Assembly (NCBI GenBank): GCA_029582165.1
Contig: CM055892.1
Coordinates: 2,451,347-2,515,346 of the forward strand
Origin: Portulaca oleracea
Lineage: Eukaryota; Streptophyta; Magnoliopsida; Caryophyllales; Portulacaceae
Reading direction: 5' to 3'
DNA: 64,000 nt
The notes under the pieces were generated by a model. The model did no database searches. It was not told the origin of the DNA and saw only the letters and a list, made by a program, of their open reading frames with translations. The position numbers and the translations under genes were made by a program. This document shows positions 42,649 to 54,039 of the stretch, piece by piece. The first letter of the stretch is position 1. Each line of letters opens with the position of its first letter.

Positions 42649-44100
42649 GTGTGGGTTTTAGCCTATTTCCTTCCTGTAGTTAGTGGAACCAACAATGGCG
42701 ATCTGCACGTTCCGGTCGCTCGACGATGGGCAAAAGCATCAGGCTATGGTCGGCCAAAATATAATTTCAAGGATTTGAATGGCCTTAGGAGGATTATCGA
42801 CAACCTCAGACCGGTAGGTCTCGTTTTTCCCTTACTTTCTTTTCCTTGAGCTGTTTATGACAACGCTTTTTGCAGGAGGACATCGTCCGGTTTCCATGGA
42901 ATAGATATAGCTCAGAGGGTCTTCATTTCGACATTTGCCTCTCAAGGGAAGCGAGCGAGCGCCGCTTGCTGTTAGAGGGTCCTTCTGGCCTTGCTTCTTA
43001 TTTGGGGGAGTGCTTCTTTTTTCAGCACACTAGAGAATGGCCTCCCAGAGTACCCGTGGATCCTCCAAAGCTCATCTTTGACAGGCAAGCTTTGGAAGAG
43101 GGCAAGATGACCCGACTGCTGATCGGTGAACCAGCGGTCAATTTCATTGTGCCTATAGACAATTTGGACGAGGCGGCTCTTCACCATAGAGGACGCCTTG
43201 CTTTCGCTCAAATACTACTTCTTCTACTCTTACGGTAATACTGCGAACTTCTGGCGTTTTAACAACATCAACTTTCTGTAGCTGGGAGGATATTATGATC
43301 CTCTTCTGGACCAGCATGTAGAGGAACCTAAATAAGCGGAGGGTGAAGACATGTTGTTTGGATTCATCCCGCTTTTTCCTAATGATAATGAGATTTTGTA
43401 GTTCTTCGATGCAAACCCGGTAAGTCGCATACTTGACCAACCTTTATCATGCAACATTGATTCTCATTGATGTCGTGCTTGTGCAGCAAGCGTATGCCCA
43501 TATCCGTGTTCTATTACGGGAGGGTATCACGACCCGGGAGTTCATTGAACAAAACTTCGAGAATGGCCAATATCGGGGTCCTATGCCGGCTGCTGCTGAT
43601 GAAGATAATGAAGCTCATTCCCATGTGAGCTTGCCACGTTCTAGGAGCTCATCAAGACGTCCTCTTCGTCATTCTTTAGCTGGAGAAACAAGTAGGAGAG
43701 GTTTTCGTGGAGATCTAGAGGCAGGACCATCCAGGCGCAGGGATCAAGATCTGATGAGTGTGCCTCGCGATCCCTATACCAGTTCCTCGAGACGAAGGTC
43801 TCCAGACATCCTAGAATTCATGGTGGAGGATTGTTCGGAATCTAGTGGATTCCAAGGTTCAATGGATAAAATGCCTAGTCCATTGATGCCTCAGTATTAT
43901 ATTCTCAGTCCATTGTCCCTTACAGTCAGCCCCTTGGCTTCAGCCAGGATTATCCGGACTCTGGTCTTCGTGGCATGCCTTCCAGCCAATTCTTACCTGG
44001 TGCTTCTGGTACTCAGGATGAATCACAATCAGGCTCTTTTGCTGATGCAGCTTTTAGGAGCTTGTTTGGTAACGGCGGCAACTCCGACGGAAACTACTAG
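42649..44100 (+). pseudogene. Antisense gene 1, C-terminal exons, copy B
   Basis: Continues the N-terminal exons at 30850-31818 after the Tat-2-filled intron. Exons: 42649-42813, 42876-43211, 43282-43419 and 43487-44100. The donor after the second exon has changed from GT to AT, while its acceptor TCTGTAG is intact (the reverse of copy A). Features: VWVLAYFLP, RRWAKASGYGRPKYNFKDLN, FPWNRYSSEGLHFDICLSRE and a Ser/Arg-rich tail. Stops occur near 43330 and 43399, and a frameshift near 43900 moves the last 60 codons out of frame. It is followed by AATAAAG at about 44167. Exon-intron layout identical to copy A supports a formerly functional spliced gene. Confidence 0.65.
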
Positions 44101-44633
44101 GCGTTGTGGCAAGGCTTCCCCTTTTCTTGCTGTTTTTTTTTTTTGCAGTGTAAAAGAAATGTCATGTAATAAAGAAACACGCAGTTAATGAAAATGCAAT
44201 CAGGCAGACTCTATTACGTGATTCTGACTCTCTAACGATGCGACATGCAAACTCCCAATTTTTATTTATTTTAGATCAACCTCTGATTGTTTACATTAAA
44301 GGAATAAAAGAATAATGTACAAAAGTGATACAATTTTACTTAAGAGGCAAAAGGAAATTACAATTTTACAGAAAAGAAGAAGAAAAAGAAAAAGATAATC
44401 AATATTAAACAAAACACGTAGGAACCATACAAACCACGTCTTTTCCTCCTGGATGCATGTACGTAGGGGTGTGAACTCACAAAACGAGTTTATCCGCCTT
44501 GCCTGGTGGCCGACCGGTCTTCATACAGTGACTACCACCGTGGTTCATCCGAATGCGTGTTGCCGGAGGTTGTGCGCATCCCCCCCCCCCCCACAATCGG
44601 ATTGAGCAGTCGTGTACTGGGCAGAATCGAGGG
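44101..44633 (+). other. Spacer between antisense genes 1 and 2 (copy B)
   Basis: Matches 25430-25954. It includes a poly-T run near 44132 and a run of 12 C residues at 44581-44592 that may be a length-unstable or miscalled site. Confidence 0.5.
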
Positions 44634-44640
44634 TATATAA
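44634..44640 (+). promoter_or_regulatory. TATA box of antisense gene 2 (copy B)
   Basis: TATATAA, 74 bases upstream of the ATG at 44708. Same spacing as copy A. Confidence 0.65.
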
Positions 44641-44707
44641 GCATGCTTTACCATTGAGGCTACATCACATTCCCGTCCTCTTCCAATCCTTCTTTCTTGC
44701 TTCAATC

Positions 44708-45261
44708 ATGGCTTTCGAAAGAAAACTCAATTCATGGATGAACACACTCACCAAACCCAAAAAAAGGCTCCTTACAGACTCCAACTTGTCCTTGATTCTA
44801 AGCCTAAAACAAGTGAAGATCGATTGGGTGTTTCTCAAGGCGGCCTAACCTTTTAGGACTCCAAATTCCATGTCTTTCCCTTCTCTTGGAACGAACTGTG
44901 TCCCCTCCCCGAAGAGTGGGCTTGTATGCTCAAATTCAATCTCTATGCTCCACCTACGACTCCTCCTCTCGCTCAAAATTATCATGAAAAGTTCGAGGAA
45001 CTGACGAATTTCAACCACCTAGCACTATGACACATTTTGGTGGATAACATGGTCAATTTGCAAGCTTTAGTTGAGTTCTTTCAATCACCAAAGGCGCTCA
45101 GACTCAATCCGGCTTTACGAATGCGAGGTTTGGTTTTCTGCATTTTGGCTGAATATTTATTTTACTATGGGGGTCGAGTTTTACACCTCTTTCTCTCATC
45201 CATGTTGTAGACGAAATGTCCCGGGGTTACAATCCTACTCCGATGATGATTGCTGAGACCC
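44708..45261 (+). pseudogene. Antisense gene 2, 5' part, copy B
   Basis: Matches exon 1 of copy A (MAFERKLNSWMN start, FDLY region, MRGF segment) up to the Athila-2 fragment. Where copy A has TGA in the WNELCP region, copy B still has TGG, while the later TGA before CACATTTTGG is shared. A small insertion near 45135 shifts the frame. The remainder of the gene is represented only by its last bases at 47912-48030. Confidence 0.65.
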
Positions 45262-45481
45262 ATAAAAATTCCCAAGCAACATCTTCACCTAAATTAGGAA
45301 ACCCATAAAAATTGAAGAGATTACGAGTTTCATAATTTATACCCTCATACACAATTCCCAACATATCTAATGTATCATAAAAGATACCATACAATTCGCA
45401 TTGAGCAGGGTAATCATGTAATCTAGCAAAATATCTCCAAAATACTTCATGCTCAAATTGAGGGAATCGGGGACTACCCAT
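45262..45481 (-). pseudogene. Athila-2 gag-like fragment
   Basis: Frame starting MGSPRFPQFEHEVFWRYFAR, with YEGINYETRNLF and DVAWEF. This resembles the gag region of tRNA-Asp-primed gypsy elements (EHEVFWRYF, QGLNYETR, AWDFF). It runs into unrelated sequence at 45262. Confidence 0.7.
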
Positions 45482-45643
45482 AAGTCTCTTTTCTATTTTT
45501 ATATTTTTATATTTTTATATTTTTATTTTTATTTTATTTTTTTCGATATTCAATTTTTTTGTGTTTACATTTTTCTGAAAAAATCAAGAAAGCAATAAAC
45601 TATATACACACAAACCAATAACCTAATCTACCAAATAACGCCA

Positions 45644-45661
45644 TCCCCGGGAACGGCGCCA
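45644..45661 (-). other. Athila-2 primer binding site, tRNA-Asp type
   Basis: Minus-strand TGGCGCCGTTCCCGGGGA. The LTR end is about 12 bases away at 45673. Confidence 0.85.
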
Positions 45662-45672
45662 TTTCGGTTACG

Positions 45673-47516
45673 TGTTTTTGTGGTTTTCTAGTAAGGGTTG
45701 TCGAATCACAAGGATGGGTGTTTAGGCTTGACATGGAAATCAGTTTGCGTAGGGGTTTTCTCAATGCAGAAAGTAGTAAATATTTAAGAAAACAATTAAA
45801 CTAACCTAGACATGGATACTAACAATCAACACTGAAGAAAGCATTTAAGAACAAGAAATAAGAAAGCAATAAAACTACAACTAATAATGAAATTGGGAGC
45901 AAGAAATAATACCTTCGATGAACTAATCTTCACTTGAATCCTTCACTCGAACTTTCCCCTTAACAAACAAGAAAGTTGTGAATTGGATTACTAAGAATCC
46001 TGAAATCCTCACTTTGAAGTAGGATTTGTGACTATTAATCCTCCTCCTCACTAAAAGTTGGATTGTTTTGTGACTAATTCTAACAAAGACTAATGAAACC
46101 CTAACCCTATCAACTGAGATCAAGACCAAACCCTAAGAAAACCCTAATAGAAACAGAACACATACTTTAACCATAAAACTTACCCTATAATCTGACGTAC
46201 AAAATAAACCCTAACCCTAAACTACCCTACTGTCCCTAACAGATTAAACAAAACCTAAAATCTTCTCTAATAATCGACTAAGACTAGGAACAATAGGGAA
46301 ATCAACAACCAAACCCAAAACTACTGACCAAAACTAAAGGAAAAGAGAAGAAAAGAAGAAAACAGAGAGAAACAGAGCATTGAGACCGAACAAAAACAGA
46401 GCCAAATTCCAGAGCCAATTTCAGTACCAATCAAATCGAACAAAAACGCATCAAATACCAATTCATTACCAATTCCAGAACACAAAACTTCAAATCGATT
46501 ACATTCAAACCAAACCAAATCCTGAATAAAATAGAACAAAACAGAAATTCGAAACCATTCAAAACCCATAATCGATTATAAAGGAAAGCGAAAATAGAGA
46601 TGCAAAACAGAAAATAAAGCAAGAATTAAACCTAGTCTAATTCTAACCCTAGAACGAACCCTCAAAAAATTGCTGGCCGAAAAACTCTTCTTCCCCTTTA
46701 TAGTCGAGTTCGTCCCTCCCTTTCAGATCTAAGCCGTTGAACTTCTCAATCTTGGACGGTCCAGATGCTTTTGGTTGTTGAGGATGAAGATGCATCAATG
46801 GTGGTGTCGAGAAGCTCCATTGGGTTGCACTTATTCGGTTATCACAACCGAATCTGCAAAAAGGACGAGAAATAGTGAGAAATCAAGAGATATCGTGCGA
46901 GAAAGAGATAAAAGAAGAGAGAAGGAGATGAGAAGAGAAGTGAGATGAGAGAAGGAGATCAAGAGAGATTGAGAGATGGAGTTCGAGATTGGTGATGGTG
47001 GTGAGGTTGGTTTGATGTTGTTTGAATGAGAGAATCAGAGAGAAAGGGAGACGAAGAAGGGAAACGTAAAGGGAAAAGAGGGAAAATGAATAAGGATATT
47101 AGGGTTTTAGGATTTGGAATAGGGATTGTATTTCAGTCGGCTGAAACAAATAAGAGAGGGAAGTGGATAAATGGGTAAACGGTTTGGGTATTCGGGTATT
47201 AGGGTAGGCGGTTGTTGGGTTTCTGGGCTGGGTTTTAGGTGGGTGAGGTATGGGTTTGACTATGGGCCGATTAAGAGGAATAAGGAAGAAGAATGGGATT
47301 GAGCTAGGTAGAAATAGGATTAGAACTTAGGTTTTTTATTTATTTTCAATTTTAATATTTTTTATTCATATTTAACAGTAATAATAACAAAATTAATAAA
47401 ATGCTATGAAATCTAATAATAGAGTAAAAACATAATAAAAATACTAAAATAATTATTAGAAACAAGCAAAACACCTTATAAAATGATAGCAATTCGGCTT
47501 GGAACGAGACCGAACA
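45673..47516 (-). repeat. Athila-2 5' LTR
   Basis: About 1.84 kb with TG at the sense start (47516). It has no partner in the window, so the inner edge is approximate. It is A-rich with purine runs (46860-47060). I see no strong palindrome array here, unlike the other LTRs. Confidence 0.65.
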
Positions 47517-48030
47517 ATGGCCAATATTGGGGTCCTATGTCGGCTGTTGCTGATGAAGATAATGAAGCTCATTCCCATGTGAGTTTGCCACGTTCTAGGA
47601 GCTCATCAAGACGTCCTCCTCGCCTTTCTTCAGCAGGAGAAAAAAAATCGCAGAGGTTTTCGTGCAGATTCAGTGGCAGGACCATCCAGGCGTAGGGATC
47701 AAGATCAGATGAGGGTGCCTCGCTATCCCTATACCAGTTCCTCGAGACGAAGGTCCCCCGACATCTCAGAGTTTATGGTGGAGGATTGTTCGGAATCTAG
47801 TGGATTCCAAGGTTCAATTGATAGAGTGCCTAGTCCATGGATGCCTTAGTATCATGCTCAGTCCATTGTCCCTTACAGTCAGCCCCTCGCTTCAGCCAGG
47901 ATTATCCGCTGGCATGCTACTACTATCGGTGCTGGCCATTGGCATGAGAATTCGTTATGCTCACCTCTCCGAGACACCCTAAAATTAAAGAGCGTTATTG
48001 TGGCTAATGATCCCGGGTCGGGTTCCAAAT
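47517..48030 (+). pseudogene. Fused fragments of antisense genes 1 and 2
   Basis: 47517-47911 repeats the Ser/Arg-rich tail of gene 1 (SLPRSRSSSRRPPR). At 47912 it joins the end of gene 2 (IGAGHWHE, then the last codons and TAA at 48030), equal to 24903-25280 joined to about 27118-27237 in copy A. The segment in between is deleted. Confidence 0.7.
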
Positions 48031-48654
48031 AAGAGTCGCACCCAAGGAAGGAAAAACAAGAAACTTCAGATGAATGAGCACTAATGGGCCTAAACCGACT
48101 ACGACTCAACTAAGACTATACTTAGTGCTAAATAAGTAGTGGTAGAGAGAAAGAAATGGAATGGAAGAAATGCGTGTGTTATGTATTTTATTATTCGATG
48201 ATTTTCCTTTAGAAAATTAATAAAACAAAATGTACTAAAAGATGTACTCCTTTTATTGATATCAGAAGTAAAATATTACATTATGTTTATAAGAATCAAC
48301 ACAAGCCATGTTCTTCTTCTCGTCCCGCGAGGGTGCATCTCCAACTGCAGCATTTTTATTCTCTCCTTTTACCTAACCTGTCCCGAAGGATTTTCAAGTT
48401 AGTCGCTCATTTATTTTCTCTTCTTTTTTTTTTCTTTTTCTCTCCTTTTGCCTGACCTGCCTCAAAGAGGTTTTCAAGTCAGCCACTCTATAGTTTTTCA
48501 CCTTTTTTTTCTTTTTCTTTTTTCTTCTTTTTTTCTCTTTTCTCTTTTTTTTTCTTTCATGTAAGCAAGTGGCCTATTGGCAGTTCGGTTGCTTGCTTTT
48601 ATAAGATAGTCCATGTCTAAGTAGCTAAGGACGTTAACCCTTAGAGGCTTAAAC
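48031..48654. repeat. Intergenic hairpin-bearing region between gene 2 and pol (copy B)
   Basis: Homologous to 27238-27840. It holds CTCTCCTTTT-headed modules near 48361 and 48441 with the inner CCTC/GAGG stem and an outer TGACCTG/CAAGTCA pairing (one mismatch), plus long T/C tracts. Confidence 0.6.
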
Positions 48655-50418
48655 TTAATATATTTTCAACTGATCCAAGTTCACAGGTTGGATAAGCTCC
48701 TCTCCCTCGGGCGTGGCCAATCGGGCGCCGCCTCTTGGAGTGATGGAAATAATGACATAGGGGCCCTTCCAGTTCGGGGCAAACTTGCCTCGAGGATCCT
48801 GGCGTGCTGCCCTCATTTCTTGTAGCACTAGATCTCCTTCTGCTAAATCCCGATCTTTGACCTTTCTATTGAATGCTCGGGAAATCCGACTCTGATAAAG
48901 TTGAATGTTATGCAAAGCACGGAGTCGCCTCTCGTCCAACAGAACCAACACTTCATATCTAGCTCGGGCCCATTCAGCCTCAGGGATTTGGCTTTCAGCG
49001 ATGATTCTCAAGGAAGGAACAGCAAGTTCCATAAGCAAGACAAATTCCATCCCGTACACCAAAGAGTATGGCGTAGCTCCCGCTACAGTTTGAATCGACG
49101 TTCGGTATCCCCAAAGTGCGAAGGGAAGCTTGTCGGGCCAATCCCTGTAAGTGACAGCCATTTTCTTGATAATTTTCACCAGAGTTTTGTTTATAGCCTC
49201 CACCGCTCCATTGGTTTGCGGCCGATAGGGAGAAGCATTGTGATATCGGACTTTGTACTTGGCCAACAGAGCTGCAAATTCTCCCATGAAATGGCTTCCG
49301 TTGTCACTGATCACCTCATATGGCACCCCATATCTACAAATGATGTTCCTCAGCATGAACTTGGCCACATGTTTTGAAGTGATCTTTGAATATGAGGCAG
49401 CTTCTACCCACTTACTAAAATACTCCACAGCTACCAACACATACTCATGTCCTCCTGTGCCTTGGGGTGAAATCTTCCCCACAATGTCGATTTCCCATAC
49501 CGAGAATGGCCAAGGCGAGGCCAGAATAGTTAAATAGGAGGATAGTTTGTGCTTGAGATCAGCATACTCTTGACATTTCGGACACTTTCTCACAAATTGG
49601 AGACAATCGGACTCCATAGTCGACCAGAAATACCCTGCTCTTTCGATCTTCTTAACCAACATTCTGCCGTTTATGTGTGATCCACATTCCCCTCCGTGAG
49701 TGGACTTTACCAATTCCCTAGCTTCCTCCTCATCAACACACAGGAGGTTTATCTCCGTAGCAGTTTTCTTGTACAAATGGTCTTGAATAATGTAATATTG
49801 AGAGGCTACCAGCCGGATAGCCCTCCTGGCTCCACGTTTGGCATTCAGCGGATATGAACCATCTTTCTGAAATGCATAAATATCAAACAACCATGCATTA
49901 TTGCTCACTGAACTGATCATTAACTGTTGATGAGCAGGACAGGTTTTCCTCTCCGCCGCCACTACTAAAGCTTGATCTTTTTCTGGCATAGCCACCATGG
50001 ATGAAAGCTTTGCTAGCGCATCAGCCAGCTCATTATGACCTCGCGGTAGATACTTGAACTCGATATGTTTGAACTTTTCAGCCAATTTAGACAAATGTTG
50101 TTGGTATAATGCCAAAGATTCACTCTTCACCTTCCATACGCTGGCAGCTTGGTTGACAATCAGGCTAGAGTCCCCGAATACCCGCAACCTCTCAATTCCC
50201 ATTCCTAAGGCTACGTGCATGCCTAAAATGCAGGCTTCATATTCAGCGGCATTATTGGTAGCATCAAAGTCAAGCTTGGCTGCTAAAGGAAAATATATAT
50301 CCTCAAGAGAAACTAGTAGAGCTCCGGCCCCGCATCCCATCTGGTTTGCAGCACCATCAAAGTATAGCTTCAAGGTTTCCTCTTCAACTTGAAATATTTG
50401 CTCATCACTGAATTCCAA
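48655..50418 (-). CDS. pol: Tat-3 RNase H and integrase, 587-codon open frame
   Basis: The best preserved coding piece in the window. Residues 15-140 form the Tat-type second RNase H (FDGAAN with D21, E59, D83, D133). A linker follows. The integrase zinc region lies at about 241-282 (H241, H248, C279, C282). The integrase core has D311, D372 and E407, and the C-terminal GPY-type motif lies near 545-556 (KFAPNWKGPYVI). It ends at a natural stop. Upstream it is continuous with the RT frame except for TAG at 50491-50493. The D372-E407 spacing is 34 intervening residues, one less than the usual 35. It could only be made as part of a larger polyprotein, which is broken. Confidence 0.85.
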   Translation of the reverse strand: MEFSDEQIFQVEEETLKLYFDGAANQMGCGAGALLVSLEDIYFPLAAKLDFDATNNAAEYEACILGMHVALGMGIERLRVFGDSSLIVNQAASVWKVKSESLALYQQHLSKLAEKFKHIEFKYLPRGHNELADALAKLSSMVAMPEKDQALVVAAERKTCPAHQQLMISSVSNNAWLFDIYAFQKDGSYPLNAKRGARRAIRLVASQYYIIQDHLYKKTATEINLLCVDEEEARELVKSTHGGECGSHINGRMLVKKIERAGYFWSTMESDCLQFVRKCPKCQEYADLKHKLSSYLTILASPWPFSVWEIDIVGKISPQGTGGHEYVLVAVEYFSKWVEAASYSKITSKHVAKFMLRNIICRYGVPYEVISDNGSHFMGEFAALLAKYKVRYHNASPYRPQTNGAVEAINKTLVKIIKKMAVTYRDWPDKLPFALWGYRTSIQTVAGATPYSLVYGMEFVLLMELAVPSLRIIAESQIPEAEWARARYEVLVLLDERRLRALHNIQLYQSRISRAFNRKVKDRDLAEGDLVLQEMRAARQDPRGKFAPNWKGPYVIISITPRGGARLATPEGEELIQPVNLDQLKIY

Positions 50419-50490
50419 GCCCCCAGCGTCAGGACTCTTTGTAGGAAACTCAGCCAGAAAATCAGAGACTACACGACCCTTTATAGACTC

Positions 50491-51280
50491 CTAGGGTCGG
50501 AAATGCAGGTCGAACTCAGATAGCAAGACCACCCATAGAGGAATCCTGTTGTTGATAGTGGGTTGCTCCATGACGTACTTGACTGGATTACAGGCCGCAA
50601 TCACATACACGGTTTGTGAGAGCATATAGTGGCGAAGCTTCTTTGTAGACCATACCAATGCTAAGGCTATCTTCTCAATTTCAAAATAGTGGGACTCACA
50701 CCCAAGAAATTTCTTGCTGATATAGTAGATGGCTTGTTCTAAACCATCGTTTTCTTGTGCTAGCATAGCGCCCATAGCGCTTGAACTGATGGTAAGGTAA
50801 AGCAGCAACGGCTTTCCCGATACAGGTGGAACTAGTACCGGTGGATTAGTTAAGTTAGCCTTAACTTTATCAAATGCTGCATGGCACTGGCCATCCCATT
50901 CGACTGTCGCTCCCTTCTTTAACTTCTTGAATAGTGGTTCACAAGTCATTGTGAGCTTGGAAATGAATCTGCTTAGATATTGCACCCGCCCTAAAAAACC
51001 GCGAATCTCCTTTTCTGTTCGAGGCGGAGGCATGTCCTGAATAGCCTTGATCTTGGATGGATCAACCTCCATTCCAAGTTGACTGATGATATAGCCCCAT
51101 AATTTTCCCGAAGTCACTCCAAACGCACATTTTTGTGGATTCAACCTCATGTTATACTTGCGGAGCCTAAGGAAGAACTTGCGTAAGTTTGGAATGTGTT
51201 CTTCACGCTTCCTTGACTTGACAATCATGTTATCCACATACACTTCCACTTCAACATGGATCATGTCATGGAGCAGGGTG
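50491..51280 (-). pseudogene. pol: Tat-3 reverse transcriptase, C-terminal part
   Basis: RT palm, thumb and first RNase H region. The catalytic motif reads YVDN (EVYVDNMIVKS), the fourth residue being Asn where copy A has Asp. GFLGRVQYLSRFI and FEIEKIALALVWSTKKLRHY follow. It begins at the Copia-2 insertion and ends with a TAG in a segment that is normally continuous. Confidence 0.85.
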
Positions 51281-51285
51281 ATAGC

Positions 51286-52145
51286 TGTTAGGTTTTAGGT
51301 TATCTATTTCTTAAACAGATACAAATTAATTGGCGTAATATTCATAACAATTACAAATAATTAATCACAACAATTGCATAGGCTTTAGTAATTATACCTG
51401 ATCGCTAATTCCGGCTGAAGAAGAGGTTGACCTTCGAGATTCCAACGCTGAAATCCTCTACTGAAAAGTTCACGCAGCACTCCGGGAACCCGATTGCTAA
51501 ATCGACCCGATCGAGACGAATCTCAATCTAAGATGTATGTATGAGAATGTTTCAGGAAACAGAGAATGTTTCAGGAAACGATAACTGCAAACTAAAAGAG
51601 AGAGGAACTCAGGAAATCACCCTGGTATTTCTCTAAGAGTCTCAGGCAGTTGGTGTTGAATAATCTCTCACAGAGACCCCTTTATATAGTGTTTAGAAAA
51701 CCTAGGGAGAGGGTACAAAACCCTAAAGGGCCAACTTAATGCAACGGCGCACTTCTCAGGCCCAACACGGTCCATGTTGAATCAACACAGTCCGTGTTGG
51801 ACTCCAGAAGGTCCATTAACTCGGCCCATGGACACCACGGACCGTGGTGCCCCAACACGGACCTTGTTGGGTCAACACGGTCCGTGTTGAACCCAGTTCG
51901 GTCCGTGTTGGGATGATTTCTCACATAAATCATCTCCTAACATTTCTAAACATAATACAATATTACATAGGTTACATACATTGTTCCAGGGCACTGACTT
52001 GTGTGACCCAGTAGGACCAAATAATATAGTTGTAATTAAACATATTTAATTACTAATTATAGAGGTCTCTAGCAAGACATATAATTACTATATTACTTTG
52101 GTTTAATCTCCGTGTATATCGAACATTGTCGGGACATTCCCAACA
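51286..52145 (-). repeat. Copia-2 3' LTR
   Basis: 860 bases. It carries the CAACACGGTCCGTGTTG-type palindromes at about 51760-51910, including GGACACCACGG/CCGTGGTGCC-type dyads, upstream (in sense) of a TATA box near 51684. Confidence 0.9.
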
Positions 52146-52972
52146 ATCTTCCACTTGTCCCACAAGTGTTCGATTCCTTGAATTCCCTTGTCACTTACTG
52201 TCTCAAGTTTGGATAAGGTAAGGTGAAGTTATCCTTGTGTAAGACCCGAATGTTCCTCGATCTCCGAGTTTAGACTTTGAAAAGCAGATGATCAACTATT
52301 GATTCAACTGAGCTCGGCCAAGCATTTTCAGTCCAATCTCACCGAGTGGCCAATAAGACAACTGTCCCTAATAGGGAGGACAATGCCATCTTGTTCAGAC
52401 ACACATTCTCACATGATCCAACTGTAACCCATACACCGCCTTTATAACCTACTGTTACGAAAGGCGTTTGACGCGCTCCAAAGTTACAACAGACTATGTA
52501 GTCTATGTATTGAACTGAGTATTTAGGAATTTTGAGTAGTGAGAGCTCTTATGACATTCCTAACTTAAAAAGCTCCCACTGCGGGTCAGTTCGGTAGTTG
52601 TTCTCAACAATACCCATGTGATTGATTTATGATGACATCACATTACTATGATCACGAAACTTGATCATCACCTCAATCGTACATGCTAATTGTGTTGATA
52701 TTATCACTGTTCCTACGTGATAATACAATTAGGAACCAGGTCGACTGTCGACCAAGACTAGCGTTATCAAGTTCACTAATGGGGTTTCAGAAATCGGACC
52801 TCATCCAATTTCCCATTTTGAATACGCTTACCTTTTTGGACATTTACATAATTCTAAACCACAATTGATGTAAATTTTGGAATCTTATTCTTAATGATGA
52901 ATCAACAAGGTCGTAATTCATGAACAATTCATGTAAATTTGACTTGTTAATATTTCGGAATGTGTTTAATAC

Positions 52973-53155
52973 CTATTGCCCATGCATGACTATCATGTTA
53001 GAACTACAACAGGGGTTTAGTACATAATACTTGCAATGAACCTCGCACATATACCATCTCACTAATGACCTTTCATACAGGAAGATATTTCTGGAACTCA
53101 TGTTTGGATTCATAGTGAGCTTCAGTTTCTTTGCTTGAGTGATGGCTCCTATCAA
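52973..53155 (-). pseudogene. Copia-2 RNase H remnant
   Basis: 60-codon stretch beginning IGAITQAK, the same RNase H end as Copia-1 at about 20930. Stops and frameshifts surround it. Confidence 0.65.
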
Positions 53156-53774
53156 TAAGGCTCCATTTCTCTCGCAAGGCTAGAAACATCACCCAGTTCT
53201 CAAACGAACTTCACAATCCTAACAGTTTTTGTCACAACTTCTAAAGTCATGCCATGCTTTTCTTATTTGCAGAATTAAATGCACGCCATATTAGGAACAT
53301 CTTCCAGCTCACCTCAATACCACTCAGACAGTTCATATAATTGCTTTGACCTTTTAGAGAATCATATCTCCTGACATAAGTGTAGCATCAGTACAACTCT
53401 CTATACTTAACTCTTATCAACCACTCAGAACTAAGGATATATCCTTAGTTTTGTTTACATATATACACAATGTATATGTTATGTTGGGCTTTGAACATCT
53501 CGTGGCATATATTAATCTCATGCCTAAAGCATGAGTTATATGTCTCATCCCTTTTAGATCCTCTGATTGTTTTGAGACAATCAGATTCCCTAAGGATATG
53601 CCATGATTTATGGAAATTAATCCATTCTCGAAGTGGGTTGAACTTATTCAACACCAAGTCAACTTTGATTCAAACAATCAAAATCTTTAATCTATCATTA
53701 CAGATCTTGTCTCCAAGAAAATGCGTAGCCCCACCAATCCTTCACTTTGAAAATTGTTCCCAAATCAACCTCAG

Positions 53775-53945
53775 TAGAAGCAACATTGGAACCTTCTTCT
53801 CAATAGGCAGTATGTCAATCCCATACAATATCAGAAAACGCATGCTCCCACTAAACTTCTTGTAAACACAATATTATCATTGGCACTTCCCAGTATATCA
53901 AACGTTTGATATCCTGGTCAAGAAGGTCAATGATTCCAACTCCTA
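53775..53945 (-). pseudogene. Copia-2 reverse transcriptase remnant
   Basis: Aligns with 20143-20331 of Copia-1 (DNIVFTRS segment). The YVDD position now reads YGID and a frameshift lies just before it. Confidence 0.65.
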
Positions 53946-54039
53946 GAAGCCTCCTTAAGACTACAGATGATCTCTTGAAGTTTACAAGTATTCCAACAAA
54001 AGACCATTCAGTTGTGTCAAGTACACACCTTTCTTTCAA

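Larger units (their letters stand above)
45262..47516 (-). mobile_element. Athila-2 fragment: gag start, PBS and 5' LTR
   Basis: Minus strand: LTR from 47516 (TGTTCGGTCT) to about 45673, tRNA-Asp PBS at 45661-45644, short leader, then about 70 codons of a gag-like protein cut off at 45262. It lies between two pieces of the antisense-gene region, so the break probably came from rearrangement after insertion. Confidence 0.8.

Noticed and set aside
46101..46219. CCCTAACCCT runs as interstitial telomere repeats
   Set aside because: Only two-unit matches to the plant TTTAGGG repeat, inside an A-rich LTR. Chance is sufficient.
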